A DNA stretch of 64,000 nt from Bradyrhizobium sp. AZCC 1693 (lineage in GTDB: Bacteria; Pseudomonadota; Alphaproteobacteria; Rhizobiales; Xanthobacteraceae), in contig NZ_JAZHSD010000001.1 of NCBI RefSeq assembly GCF_036924745.1, positions 1,984,001 through 2,048,000 of the forward strand, written 5' to 3'. The position numbers were made by a program, and so were the translations under genes. Positions 33,086 through 42,129 of this stretch are shown here, one piece after another. The notes beneath the pieces are model-generated. The model was not told where the DNA came from, ran no database searches, and was given only the letters and a program-made list of their open reading frames with translations. How positions within the stretch are numbered: the first letter of the stretch is position 1; each line of letters opens with the position of its first letter.

Positions 33086-34599
33086 TTAGCTTCCGACGCT
33101 GGCTTCGAATACGGCCCGCTGAGCGGGCGTCAGATGCAGTCCATGCTTGGTTCGCCGTTCCAGAACATCGGCAGCTTTCCCTGCCCATTCCGTTTCTCGA
33201 AGGTAGAACGCCTCGCGTTCATAGAAGTCTCCGCCAAAATGGCATCCAAGATCCGCGCAGGAGCGGGCTGACCCCAGCAGTTCCCGCGCGCGTGTGCCGT
33301 ACAAGCGCGCGCAGTGATGGACCAGCGTCTGCGGGAGACCGGCATAGTCGCGGGCCAGATCCGCCGCGAAATCATCAAATGTGCCGGGAATTTCGCCACC
33401 GGGCAGCGGCTTATGCGCAGTCCACGCCGGCGACAGCTTCGGAAACCAGGGTCCCAGGCGCTGCAGCGCATGTTCCGCCAGCTTGCGATAGGTGGTGATC
33501 TTGCCGCCGAAGATCGAAAGCAGCGGCGGAAGCCCGGGTGCGCCGTCGATCTCGAAGACATAGTCCCGGGTCACTGCGGACGGATTTTCCGAATTGTCGT
33601 CATAGAGCGGACGAACACCGGAGAACGCATGAACGATATCGCGATCCTGCGGTGCGTTTCGAAAATAGCGGCACAGCACCTGCAGCAAATACGCGATCTC
33701 GGCGTTATCAATCGCCACTTCCTCCGCACGCCCGTCATAGGGGATGTCGGTCGTGCCGATCAATGCGAGATTTTCTTCATACGGATTGACGAAGATAACG
33801 CGACGATCGTCGTTCTGCAGTAGGTAAGCATGCGGCCCGCTCCAGAATTTCGGCACCACGATATGGCTGCCCTTGACGAGCCGCACGTTGTGAGCGGAAT
33901 TCAGGCCGGCTACTCCCTGCACGACGTCCTGCACCCAGGGTCCAGCCGCATTGACGAGCACGCGGGCCTGCGCGACCTGCGCGCCGCCATCCTCGCCCTG
34001 CATCTCGAGTAGCCATCTGTCCCCTGCCCTGCGTGCGCGCACAGCGCGGGTGCGCGGCAATATTCGGCGCCGTTACGCGCGGCATCGACGAGATTGAGAA
34101 TCACGAGCCGCGCATCATCGACCCAGCAATCGGAATATTCGAAGGCGCGCCGAAACTCGGGCCGCAGCGGCGTCCCTTCGGGAGCACGCGAGAGGTCGAG
34201 GCTGCGGCTTGGCGGCAGGCGCTTGCGGCCGCCGAGATGATCGTAGAGGGACAGGCCTGCCCGAACCAGCCACGCGGGACGCTGCTCCGGCGAATGCGGC
34301 AGAACGAAGCGAAGCGGCCAGATGATATGGGGCGCGGAGGCCAGCAGCACTTCCCGTTCGATCAGGGCCTCGCGCACCAGCCGGAATTCGTAATATTCGA
34401 GATAACGCAAGCCACCATGCACGAGCTTGCCAGAGCGCGACGATGTCCCTTCTGCGAAATCGCCCTTCTCGCAAAGCAGGACTTTCAGCCCACGACCGGC
34501 GGCATCGCGCGCGATGCCAGCCCCATTTATTCCGCCACCGATGATGGCGATGTCGACCAGCCCGTGATCCCTGCCCGTGACCGGTGCAGCGTCCGTCAT
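33086..34599 (-). pseudogene. GlpD/EryB-like FAD-dependent polyol-phosphate dehydrogenase, one frameshift
   Basis: The N-terminal frame (from ATG 34599) carries the FAD motif IAIIGGGINGAGIARDAAGR, then GDFAEGTSSRSGKLVHGGLR and YLEYYEFRLVREALIERE. Near 34062 the frame changes; restoring one A gives NGAEILPRTRAVRARRAGDR, and the chain continues with LVNAAGPWVQDV, GSHIVVPKFW, IGTTDIPYDG and IFGGKITTYRKLAEHAL. The joined length of about 504 residues equals GlpD and EryB. The enzyme would oxidise a polyol phosphate to a keto-phosphate and pass electrons to quinone. The start overlaps the aldolase stop (ATGA). As last gene of a long operon its loss would be polar on nothing else. True lesion or sequence error cannot be decided here. 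Confidence 0.85.
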
Positions 34600-35336
34600 C
34601 GCTTCCCGCTGAGCTTCTTCTTTGACCGGCGCGCCGCGGCCTTCGCTACCGATGCGCGCGCCTTCGTCGCCGGCTTCGGCTGCGCGGCCTGCAGGCCGTA
34701 GGTCGAGAATCCCCTGGCCGTTTCCGCGATTTCCTCATCGCTGAGGATGCAGGGAGAGCCGAGGGCGAGCGAAAGGTAATACTGCCGCGCGATCGTCTCG
34801 AGTTCGACTGCAAGCCACATGGCCTTGTCCAGATTGGCCCCCAGCGCAATCATGCCGTGATTGGCCAGCAGGCAGCCGTTGCGGCCTTCCAGCGCAGCGA
34901 TTGCGAGATCCGATAATTCCTTGGTGCCGTAGCGCGCGTAGCCCGCGCAGCGGATATCGGTCCCGCCAAACGCCGCCATCATGTAATGGCAGGCCGGGAT
35001 CGACTTGCGCGCAATGGCAAGCACGGTTGCATAGGTGGAATGGGTGTGAACGATGCCGCCGACATCCGGCCGCGCCCGCATAATGTCTAGATGAAAGCGC
35101 CATTCAGTGGATGGCTGTAACGGCCCGGCCCACTCTCCGTACGCACCCTCGAGCGGCATCGACGCAATCATCTCCGGCTTCATGGCGTCATAGGGGGTAG
35201 CTGATGGCGTGATCAGCATCCTGTCCTCGTAGCGGGCGGAGATGTTGCCGGAGGTGCCCTGATTGAGACCCGACGCGTTCATCCATCGGCACTTGGCGAT
35301 GATCGCCTCGCGCAATTGTCGTTCCTCACGGGTCAT
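34596..35336 (-). CDS. class II aldolase/adducin-family protein (FucA-like)
   Basis: The 246-residue zinc aldolase begins MTREERQLREAIIAKCRWMN. The phosphate-binding part is GLNQGTSGNISARYEDRMLI, the catalytic Glu region PSTEWRFHLDIM, the zinc ligands are in VHTHSTYATVLAIAR, and the third His is in LLANHGMIALG. The C-terminal extension (KARASVAKAAARRSKKKLSG) is lysine-rich. It should cleave a ketose 1-phosphate or related phosphate into dihydroxyacetone phosphate and an aldehyde. It is coupled to the GlpD/EryB-like gene (4-base overlap), which suggests that the dehydrogenase makes the keto-phosphate that the aldolase splits. Confidence 0.88.
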   Translation of the reverse strand: MTREERQLREAIIAKCRWMNASGLNQGTSGNISARYEDRMLITPSATPYDAMKPEMIASMPLEGAYGEWAGPLQPSTEWRFHLDIMRARPDVGGIVHTHSTYATVLAIARKSIPACHYMMAAFGGTDIRCAGYARYGTKELSDLAIAALEGRNGCLLANHGMIALGANLDKAMWLAVELETIARQYYLSLALGSPCILSDEEIAETARGFSTYGLQAAQPKPATKARASVAKAAARRSKKKLSGKR

Positions 35337-35354
35337 GTCGTGATCCCTTCTTCT

Positions 35355-36395
35355 TCAGCACGGATTGAGCGGCGGCTCGCCCGCGAGAAAGCGGCGAACC
35401 TCTTCGGCCGCCTGGTCGGCGGCGATGGTGACAGTGCGCACGGAGGCGCCGGCGATGTGAGGCGTCAGTGTGACGTTTGGCAGCTGCAGTAACGGCCAGT
35501 CGGGCGGCACCGGCTCGACGGCAAAAGTGTCGAGCATGGCGCCGCCGAGCTGGCCAGATGCCAGCGCATCGGAAAGCGCTTGATAGTCGACCAGCGGGCC
35601 GCGCGCGGTATTGATCAGAAACGCGCCCTTCTTCACCCGTGCAAGCGCTTCGCGACCGATGAGTCCGGTGGTCTCACGCGTCACCCGCGCATGCAGGCTG
35701 ATGACGTCGGCGCGCGTCAACAATTGATCGAGCGCGACATGTTCGACGCCATCGTTGCGGTCCGCGGCGCTGAGCTGGACATAGGGATCGGCCACCAGGA
35801 GCCTGCAGCCGAAAGCCTTGAGCAGTTTCACCACGCGGCGGCCGATCGCGCCGTAGCCTACGATCCCGACGGTCATTTCGCCGAGCTCGCGGCCGGTGCG
35901 ATCGGCCCGATAGAGATCGCCGCGCCATTCGCCCGCGCGCAACGCTTCATGGCCGCTGCGGATGAGACGCGTTTCGGCGAGTATGGCGCCGATCGTGAAT
36001 TCGGCCACCGCACTGGCGTTGCGACCGGGCGTATTGACGACCAGCACGTTGTGATCGCGCGCGGCTTGCATATCGATATTGACCGGCCCGCCGCGCGAGA
36101 CCGCGATGAACTTGAGCATCGGCAGCCGCTCCAGCATCGCCCGCGAGATTGGTGCCAGATGAGTGACAAGAAGTGTGGCGTCGCCGATGAAATCGGCGAC
36201 TTCATCGGGATCGCCCATAAACTCCTTCAACCCGTCGAGCGTCGAGCCCGCGTAGCCGTGCTCCATCGGCTCGTCCGGCCAGGGTTGCTCCAGTGTGCGG
36301 ATATGGACGCTGTTGCCGCAGGCAGCCGCGATCCGCTCGGCAAAGACCGACGGCAGCATGAAGCGATCCCCGACGATGGCGATCGAATTAGACAT
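35355..36395 (-). CDS. D-isomer-specific 2-hydroxyacid dehydrogenase
   Basis: ATG 36395 is used (frame open to 36485); 346 residues. The Rossmann motif is MTVGIVGYGAIGRRVVKLLK with NAD-selective Asp in LLVADPYVQL. Catalytic Arg lies in VISLHARVTRETTGLIG, the substrate loop in FLINTARGPLVDY, and the His in LTPHIAGASVR. This is the glyoxylate/hydroxypyruvate reductase and phosphoglycerate dehydrogenase superfamily. Its start overlaps the kinase stop by 8 bases. In the pathway it could reduce or oxidise the two- or three-carbon acid produced after aldol cleavage, for example glyoxylate or hydroxypyruvate; this is inference. Confidence 0.88.
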   Translation of the reverse strand: MSNSIAIVGDRFMLPSVFAERIAAACGNSVHIRTLEQPWPDEPMEHGYAGSTLDGLKEFMGDPDEVADFIGDATLLVTHLAPISRAMLERLPMLKFIAVSRGGPVNIDMQAARDHNVLVVNTPGRNASAVAEFTIGAILAETRLIRSGHEALRAGEWRGDLYRADRTGRELGEMTVGIVGYGAIGRRVVKLLKAFGCRLLVADPYVQLSAADRNDGVEHVALDQLLTRADVISLHARVTRETTGLIGREALARVKKGAFLINTARGPLVDYQALSDALASGQLGGAMLDTFAVEPVPPDWPLLQLPNVTLTPHIAGASVRTVTIAADQAAEEVRRFLAGEPPLNPC

Positions 36396-37968
36396 GATCG
36401 CCCCCCGCACGCAGCGCAGCAAGCCGCTTCCAGACCGGCCGCGACGCAAGGCGCGCATCGAGATAGGCCGGGAACATCTGCGCATAGCGCCTCGCCAACA
36501 CGGCAGCCGGCTTCTGCGGCTCGTTGAGATACGGCCTCACCCAATCCTCGGCGCAGGCGGTCATGTCCGGATAAAAGCCGATCGCCACGGCCGCGATCAT
36601 CGCCGCCCCCGCAGCTCCTGCCTCGCCGCGGCTGCAGACCTGGATATCGCATTCCAGCGCGGCACCGAGGATGGCGCCAAGGGCGCGGCTGCGCGCCGCG
36701 CCGCCGGTGATCCGCACAACGCGCGGCAGAGCGCCCATGGCGGCGTAGCAATCGCGCGCAGCGAAAGCGAGTCCCTCCATCACGGCCCGCATCAGGTCCC
36801 GGTAGCGATGATGCGAGCGCAGGCCGAAGAATTGCGCGCAAGCGTCATGGGCCACGAACGGACCGCGCTCGCCGGCATTGGAGATGAAAGGATGAAACAG
36901 CACCTCACCCGGTTTCGCCTGCAGGACTTCCTCGTCAAGTCGGCGAATAAGGTCACTCCTCGAGCGTGTCACGCCCTCAACGGCAAGCATGTCCAGCGCG
37001 AGATCGAGCAGCCAGTCGATGTTCAGCGTGGCGGCCATATTGGATTGCATCTGGGCGTAATGGCCGGGCACCGGGAATGCCATGGTATAGCCGGTCGCCT
37101 CGGTGTTCAGCGTCACCGCGTCCGCGTTCGGAACAAGGCGCATATGCATCCCGGTCGAACCGATGATGGTGCAGCCGACCGCCGGATCCGGGTCATGGAG
37201 CCCCGCGCCAAGCGCCGTGCAGATCACGTCGACATAGCCGAGACAAACCGGCACACCTTCGGGCAGGCCTGTCTCCGCCGCGGCGACAGCGTTGAGCGGA
37301 TGCGTGACGGCCACGCCGTCAACAACCTCGGGAAACAGTTTTACCAGATCGGCAATCCCGATCAGTCGCGCCGTTTCGGTGTCAAAACAACGTTTGCGGA
37401 AGTCGCCGCACGAAAATGTCGCCTCTGACGGGTCGGTTGCGCGCTTGCCGGTGAGCAGGAAATAGAGCCAGTCCTTGCAGTGAAAGGCAGTCGCCGCGCG
37501 CGACAGCGTCTCCGGAGCATGCGCGTGCAGCCAGGCCAATTGCGGCCCCTGCTGGCAGGCGTTTAGCCCGGAGCCGGTACGCCGATAAAGAGGCGTGTTG
37601 CGCTCGCTGGCGCGAATTGCCTCGACCAGTGCCGCCGCACGCGAATCGAGCCAGAGCAGCGCCGGTCCGACCGGCCGGCCGTCGTCGTCGACGAGCCATG
37701 TGCCGTCACCCTGCCCGGTGACCGCGATCGCCGCCACGCGCGAGCCCAGATCAGGCACCTTCGTTGCGAGCCCGCGAAGCGCCGCAACCGTATCATTCCA
37801 GGTGCGCGGCATGTCCTGCTCGACACGACCGCCGGGCGACGTGCTGTAGGTATTCGGCAGGGAGAAATCACCGAGCTGCCGTCCGTCCCGCGTGAACGCC
37901 ACGGTCTTGATCAACGAAGTGCCGGCATCGATGCCGATGATTACGTCTCGGCTGCGCGTGGAGGCCAT
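36388..37968 (-). CDS. FGGY carbohydrate kinase, EryA-like polyol kinase
   Basis: ATG 37968 (MASTRSRDVIIGIDAGTSLI) is chosen; the longer frame overlaps the ATPase gene. 526 residues. Key blocks: DAGTSLIKTVAF (phosphate loop 1), AIAVTGQGDGTWLVDDDGRP, LNACQQGPQLAWL, AATAFHCKDWLYFLLTGKRA, GSTGMHMRL, and the adenosine loop ITGGAARSRALGAILG. From memory the spacing and wording resemble erythritol kinase EryA more than glycerol or xylulose kinases. Together with the GlpD/EryB-like gene and a SorC-type (EryD-like) regulator it recalls the ery locus, but EryC and the isomerases are missing, so another four- or five-carbon polyol is possible. Confidence 0.85.
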   Translation of the reverse strand: MASTRSRDVIIGIDAGTSLIKTVAFTRDGRQLGDFSLPNTYSTSPGGRVEQDMPRTWNDTVAALRGLATKVPDLGSRVAAIAVTGQGDGTWLVDDDGRPVGPALLWLDSRAAALVEAIRASERNTPLYRRTGSGLNACQQGPQLAWLHAHAPETLSRAATAFHCKDWLYFLLTGKRATDPSEATFSCGDFRKRCFDTETARLIGIADLVKLFPEVVDGVAVTHPLNAVAAAETGLPEGVPVCLGYVDVICTALGAGLHDPDPAVGCTIIGSTGMHMRLVPNADAVTLNTEATGYTMAFPVPGHYAQMQSNMAATLNIDWLLDLALDMLAVEGVTRSRSDLIRRLDEEVLQAKPGEVLFHPFISNAGERGPFVAHDACAQFFGLRSHHRYRDLMRAVMEGLAFAARDCYAAMGALPRVVRITGGAARSRALGAILGAALECDIQVCSRGEAGAAGAAMIAAVAIGFYPDMTACAEDWVRPYLNEPQKPAAVLARRYAQMFPAYLDARLASRPVWKRLAALRAGGDHV

Positions 37969-37970
37969 TG

Positions 37971-39092
37971 TCAGGAAACCTCCGCGTGGTGAATGCAAGC
38001 TCCATCGGGACCGAAAATGTGCAGGTGGCGCGGCTCCAGCGCGAACTGAAGGATGTCTCCCGGCCGCGCCGCGATCCGGCTCGGCATCACGGCAATCAGC
38101 AGGTTGCCTGCACATTCGCCGGCGATGTGCGATTGATCGCCAAGCCACTGGTTGGAGACAACACGCACCCGCACATCCCCTGTCCCGACGGCAACCTTCT
38201 GCGGCCGGATACCTACCCGCACGCACGGCAGCTCACCAAGTGTCTTCTCCGCCGCACGGTCGAGTGCGTCGCCTCGAATCTGAAAAATGATGTCCGAGCC
38301 GATCGACAGGCGGAAGCCGCCATCCGACGGCGCGACATCTGCCGCAAGCAAGTTCATCGGCGGCTCGCCGATGAAGCTTGCGACGAACAGATTGGCGGGA
38401 CGGTTCTTCAATTCCTTCTCGCTCGCGAATTGCTGCAACACCCCGTCTTCCATGACTGCGATGCGATCGGCAAGCGCGCTCGCCTCGGTCTGATCGTGGG
38501 TGACGAAGATCGCCGTCATCTCGCGCTCTGCGAGCAGGTTCTTGATCCGGCCACGCAGCACCGCCCGCAACTGCGGTTCGAGCTGTCCCATCGGCTCGTC
38601 CAGCAGATAGAGATCGGCGTCCCGCACCAGCGCGCGCGCCAGCGAGACGCGCTGCTGCTGCCCTCCGGAAATCGCGCGCGGAAAACTCTCCAGAATGTCA
38701 TCGATCTCGACCAGCCGGGCGACCGCATCGACGCGGCGCGATACCTCGCTCCGCGAAAGCTGCTGGGATTTTAGCGCGAACCCGATGTTCTGGCGGACGG
38801 TCAAGGGTGGATAGAGCGAATAGCCTTCGAAGGCCATCGCCACCTTCCGGCGTGCCGGCGGCAGTTCGTCGATCCGCCGCCCGCGCAGCGCGATCGAGCC
38901 TGCCGTCACGCTCTCGAAGCCCGCGATCATGCGGAGCGTTGAGGTCTTTCCGCATCCCGACGATCCCAGGAGCGCAACGATCTCACCTTTCTCGATGTCC
39001 ATATTGAGGGAGCGGACGGCATGCACCGGCGGCTTGCCGCGGCTGCGGTAGACCTTGTCGATATCGCGAAGTTCGAGCTTACCCATGGTCAT
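37971..39092 (-). CDS. ABC importer ATPase 1 (MalK type)
   Basis: ATG 39092 or 39086 (MGKLELRDIDKVYRSRG); about 373 residues with an ATPase domain and a C-terminal TOBE region. Walker A LLGSSGCGKTSTLRMIAG, signature AISGGQQQRVSLARALV, Walker B LYLLDEPMGQLEPQLR and H-loop VTHDQTEASALAD are canonical. The Q-loop reads AMAFEGYSLYP with Glu in place of the usual Gln. The stop lies two bases before the kinase start. It partners ATPase 2 (39103-40206), which has the opposite set of deviations, so the two probably form an asymmetric heterodimer driving the permease pair at 40211-42019. Confidence 0.9.
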   Translation of the reverse strand: MTMGKLELRDIDKVYRSRGKPPVHAVRSLNMDIEKGEIVALLGSSGCGKTSTLRMIAGFESVTAGSIALRGRRIDELPPARRKVAMAFEGYSLYPPLTVRQNIGFALKSQQLSRSEVSRRVDAVARLVEIDDILESFPRAISGGQQQRVSLARALVRDADLYLLDEPMGQLEPQLRAVLRGRIKNLLAEREMTAIFVTHDQTEASALADRIAVMEDGVLQQFASEKELKNRPANLFVASFIGEPPMNLLAADVAPSDGGFRLSIGSDIIFQIRGDALDRAAEKTLGELPCVRVGIRPQKVAVGTGDVRVRVVSNQWLGDQSHIAGECAGNLLIAVMPSRIAARPGDILQFALEPRHLHIFGPDGACIHHAEVS

Positions 39093-39102
39093 CCCGCTCC
39101 CA

Positions 39103-40206
39103 TCACGCCGCCTGCCGCCGATGCGACAGACCTATTCGAAGCCCCGTCGCGCGATCGAACAACAGAGCTGCTTCCGGCGCGAAGCGGACGAAGACCGCGT
39201 CATTGGCAGCGCCATGCGGTGCCTCGGGCGGCAGCGCCGTAAGCCACTCCGTCCCGTCCGAAAGCCGCAGCAGCAATACCGCCTTCTCGTGCATCGGAGT
39301 GACCGCGAGAATATGGGCCGGTATCGCGTCCTCGCTGTCGGAGAATGAAATCACCAGATCCTCGGGCCGGACGCCGAGCCAGCACGGACGATCCGGCAGA
39401 TGTCCATCGGACGAACCGAGCCGCACCTTCGCGCCAGAGACCATCGCGGATAGCGTACCGTGCTCGGCAAACGGCTTAACCTCGGCGAGATTGATGCTGG
39501 GATCGCCGAACAACCGCGCCACCGCAACCGACGCCGGCGCGCCATAGATCGCCTCCGGGCACGCGACCTGTTCGAGCCGGCCTCCCACCAGCACCGCGAT
39601 GCGGTCGGAGATCGCCATCGCTTCCCGATAATCCTGGGTGACGTAGAGAACGGCGGCAGTGCCGCGGCGCAAGAGGTTCGGCAGTTCAAGCCTCATTTCG
39701 TAGCGCAGCTTGGCGTCGACGTTGCGCAGTGGATCGTCCAGCAGAAGCACATCCGGGTTGCCGATCAGCGCACGCGCCAGCGCCGTCCGCTGCTTCTGGC
39801 CGTTGGACAATTCGCGCGGGGCGTGACCAAGCACGTGCTCGATCTTCAGGAGCCGGCTGATCGCCTCGACTCGCGCGGCGGCGTCGGGTGCAGCGCGCTT
39901 CGCTCCCAGCCCGCTCGCGATATTGTCCCGCGCGGTCATGTGCGGGAACAACGCAAAATTCTGGAACGCCATGCCGATCCCGCGCCGCTCCGGCGCAGCG
40001 CCAACGATGGAGCGGCCGCCAACAAGGATATCGCCGTCATCGGGCTCGAACATGCCCGCAATCATGCGCAGCAGCACCGTCTTCCCGCTACCGGACGGCC
40101 CGAAGACGGCGACGATTTCGCCGGGCTCGACGGTCAGCGAGACGCCGTCGGCCGGGTGCACCACCCCAAACCTCTTTCCGACGGATTTAAGTTCGAGCCG
40201 CGCCAT
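39103..40206 (-). CDS. ABC importer ATPase 2, degenerate catalytic motifs
   Basis: 367 residues from ATG 40206. Walker A is normal (VFGPSGSGKTVLLRMIAG) and the Q-loop is normal (MAFQNFALFPHM). The signature is LSNGQKQRTALARAL instead of LSGGQ, Walker B ends VLLLDDPLRNVDAKLR with Asp in place of the catalytic Glu, and the switch His is replaced by Gln (YVTQDYREAMAISD). These changes usually abolish or slow hydrolysis at one site. Since ATPase 1 keeps the catalytic Glu and His, one consensus and one degenerate site are predicted in a heterodimer. The TOBE region follows (LGVRPEDLVISF). Confidence 0.9.
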   Translation of the reverse strand: MARLELKSVGKRFGVVHPADGVSLTVEPGEIVAVFGPSGSGKTVLLRMIAGMFEPDDGDILVGGRSIVGAAPERRGIGMAFQNFALFPHMTARDNIASGLGAKRAAPDAAARVEAISRLLKIEHVLGHAPRELSNGQKQRTALARALIGNPDVLLLDDPLRNVDAKLRYEMRLELPNLLRRGTAAVLYVTQDYREAMAISDRIAVLVGGRLEQVACPEAIYGAPASVAVARLFGDPSINLAEVKPFAEHGTLSAMVSGAKVRLGSSDGHLPDRPCWLGVRPEDLVISFSDSEDAIPAHILAVTPMHEKAVLLLRLSDGTEWLTALPPEAPHGAANDAVFVRFAPEAALLFDRATGLRIGLSHRRQAA

Positions 40207-40210
40207 CCGA

Positions 40211-41068
40211 TCAACCCTTCACCGCACCGAGCGACAGGCCTTCGACCAGATAGCGCTGCGCATAGAGCGCGAGCAGCAAGGTCGGCATCACCGACAGCAC
40301 AATCGCCGCGGCGATCTGGCCATACTGAATGCCCGAAGCGGTGACGAAAGCAAGCGCGCCCACCGTCACCGGCTGCTTGTCGGCGGAGGCAAGGATCAGG
40401 GCAAAGACAAAATTGTTCCAGCAGAAGATGAACGACAACAGCCCGGCGGCCGCGATGCCGGGACCGGCAAGCGGCACCGCAATACGCGTGAACGCCTCGC
40501 GCCAGGAATGGCCGGCAAGGCGATAGGCGTGCTCGATGTCGGGGCTCATATCCTCAAAATAACCGCGCACGATCCACAGGATCAAAGGCAACGCGATCAG
40601 CTGATAGACCCAGACGATTCCGAAATAGGTGTCATTGAGACCGAGCTGCTGATAGTAGAGCGACAGCGGCAGCAGAACGAGCAGCGGCGGCGCGAAGCGG
40701 AACGACAGCAACGTGAATGCAATCGTCTCGCCCAGCCGGAACTTGTAGCGCGCAAAAGCGTACGCCGCCGGCACACCCAGCAGCAGCGCCAACACCACCG
40801 CCGCGCTCGACAGCACAAAGCTGTTGAAGAGATTCCGCATGAAGGAGATCTGGAGATTGCCAGCCGCGGTACGCAACTGGCCCGAGATCAGCGCCTCGTA
40901 ATTGGTGAGCGTCGGTTCGAAATAGATGCGGGGCGGAATCCGCAGGATCTGCTCGTTGGTCTGAAACGACATCAACAGGATCCAGAAGATCGGAAACATG
41001 AAGAAGACGAGGATGACCGTGAGCGCTACGCCCCGGAAGATGCGACCTGCAAGACTGACATGTTCCAT
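40211..41068 (-). CDS. ABC importer permease 2 (MalG type)
   Basis: 285 residues from ATG 41068 with six membrane helices. The first helix is FRGVALTVILVFFMFPIFWI and the EAA loop that docks on the ATPase is EHAYRLAGHSWREAFTRIAV. The C-terminus LVEGLSLGAVKG is typical of sugar-type MalG permeases. It starts 18 bases after permease 1 and ends four bases before the start of ATPase 2, so the operon is tightly packed. Confidence 0.92.
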   Translation of the reverse strand: MEHVSLAGRIFRGVALTVILVFFMFPIFWILLMSFQTNEQILRIPPRIYFEPTLTNYEALISGQLRTAAGNLQISFMRNLFNSFVLSSAAVVLALLLGVPAAYAFARYKFRLGETIAFTLLSFRFAPPLLVLLPLSLYYQQLGLNDTYFGIVWVYQLIALPLILWIVRGYFEDMSPDIEHAYRLAGHSWREAFTRIAVPLAGPGIAAAGLLSFIFCWNNFVFALILASADKQPVTVGALAFVTASGIQYGQIAAAIVLSVMPTLLLALYAQRYLVEGLSLGAVKG

Positions 41069-41086
41069 CGCCGCTCTCCCTGACCG

Positions 41087-42019
41087 TCACGCCTGATGGT
41101 GCGCGCGTGCGCGCAGCCGCAGCCAGTTCTTGATGAAGATATTCGACAGGATATTGGTGATGAGCCAAAGGATCATCAACAGCGCCGTCGAGCGGCCCAC
41201 ATTGGTATACTGGAAGAATTCGAGATAGGCCTGGACCTGAAACACCATCAGCCGGTCGCCGGGGCCGCCCTGCGTCATGGCGTAAATGATGTCGAATTGC
41301 TGGATCGAGTCGAGCAGGCGGAACAGCGAGGCCGTAATGATGTACGGCGCCAGCATCGGAAGCGTGATCCGGAAGAACACGAAACTTGCCGGCACCCCGT
41401 CGAGCGCCGCCGCTTCGAACGGCTGCCGCGGCAGCGACCGCAACCCGGCGAGCAGCAGGATCATGATGAAGGGCGTGTAGACCCAGATATCGACCAGCAC
41501 GACCGTAAACAGCGCGGTCGACGGATCGGAAGCCCATTTGAAATCAGTGATGCCGAACAGGCTGACCAGATACGACAGGATGCCAAAACTCGGATTGGTC
41601 ATGAGCTTCCACATCAACGCCGCGATTGCAGGCGCCGTCATCAGCGGCAACAGCAGCGCGATCGAGACCGCGTTGTGGAAACGGGTCGGCCGCCGCAGCA
41701 GCAGCGCAATCGCAAGACCGAGCAGGAGCTCGAGCACAACGGTCAATGCGGTATAGGTGAGCGAGATGCGGAACGTGTTCCAGAACGCGGGATCTGAAAC
41801 GAAATCGACATAGTTCTGCACGCCAATGAAGCCGCGCAGATATGGCAGGTTCAGCCGATAGCGTTGCAGCGAATAGATCGCCGCTGTCACGAACGGAACG
41901 AGGATGGCCACGCAGACGAGCAGCGCCGGCAGGCTCAACACGTACGGCAACATCTGACCGCGTGGCCTTGCCTTGCGGTCGGCGCGCGCGCTCGTCTGGA
42001 GGATTTGCAGCATGGTCAT
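41087..42019 (-). CDS. ABC importer permease 1 (MalF type)
   Basis: ATG 42019 or 42013 is used (MTMLQILQTSARADRKARPR); a longer frame to 42118 would run through the intercistronic hairpin. About 310 residues with six helices: YVLSLPALLVCVAILVPFVT first, and the EAA loop QPFEAAALDGVPASFVFFRI. GGPGDRLMVFQVQAYLE is the usual G-G-P motif of sugar permeases. It follows the receptor gene after a 110-base spacer that contains a hairpin. Confidence 0.9.
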   Translation of the reverse strand: MTMLQILQTSARADRKARPRGQMLPYVLSLPALLVCVAILVPFVTAAIYSLQRYRLNLPYLRGFIGVQNYVDFVSDPAFWNTFRISLTYTALTVVLELLLGLAIALLLRRPTRFHNAVSIALLLPLMTAPAIAALMWKLMTNPSFGILSYLVSLFGITDFKWASDPSTALFTVVLVDIWVYTPFIMILLLAGLRSLPRQPFEAAALDGVPASFVFFRITLPMLAPYIITASLFRLLDSIQQFDIIYAMTQGGPGDRLMVFQVQAYLEFFQYTNVGRSTALLMILWLITNILSNIFIKNWLRLRARAHHQA

Positions 42020-42048
42020 GATAACGGGGCCACGAACGGTTTGCCGGA

Positions 42049-42090
42049 ATGCCGCCGGTCCGGGTGTGGCCAGGACCGAACCGGCGGCAT
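42049..42090 (-). promoter_or_regulatory. intercistronic hairpin between receptor and permease
   Basis: Arms atgccgccggt (42049-42059) and accggcggcat (42080-42090) are perfect over 11 bases with a 20-base loop. It lies between the receptor stop (42130) and the permease start, where such hairpins protect the receptor mRNA and lower downstream expression in many ABC operons. No T run follows. Confidence 0.6.
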
Positions 42091-42129
42091 CCCGATGGTA
42101 CCGCGAAACCGGCAGCACGGTGTGAGGTA

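Noticed and set aside
36295..37428. 377-codon plus-strand ORF
   Set aside because: It lies opposite the FGGY kinase and hydroxyacid dehydrogenase genes; no domain.
36396..38226. N-terminally extended kinase and dehydrogenase starts
   Set aside because: The additional residues overlap neighbouring genes and lack similarity to the families; the internal ATG codons 36395 and 37968 fit the family starts.
39923..41083. 386-codon plus-strand ORF
   Set aside because: It is antisense to ATPase 2 and permease 2 of the first importer.
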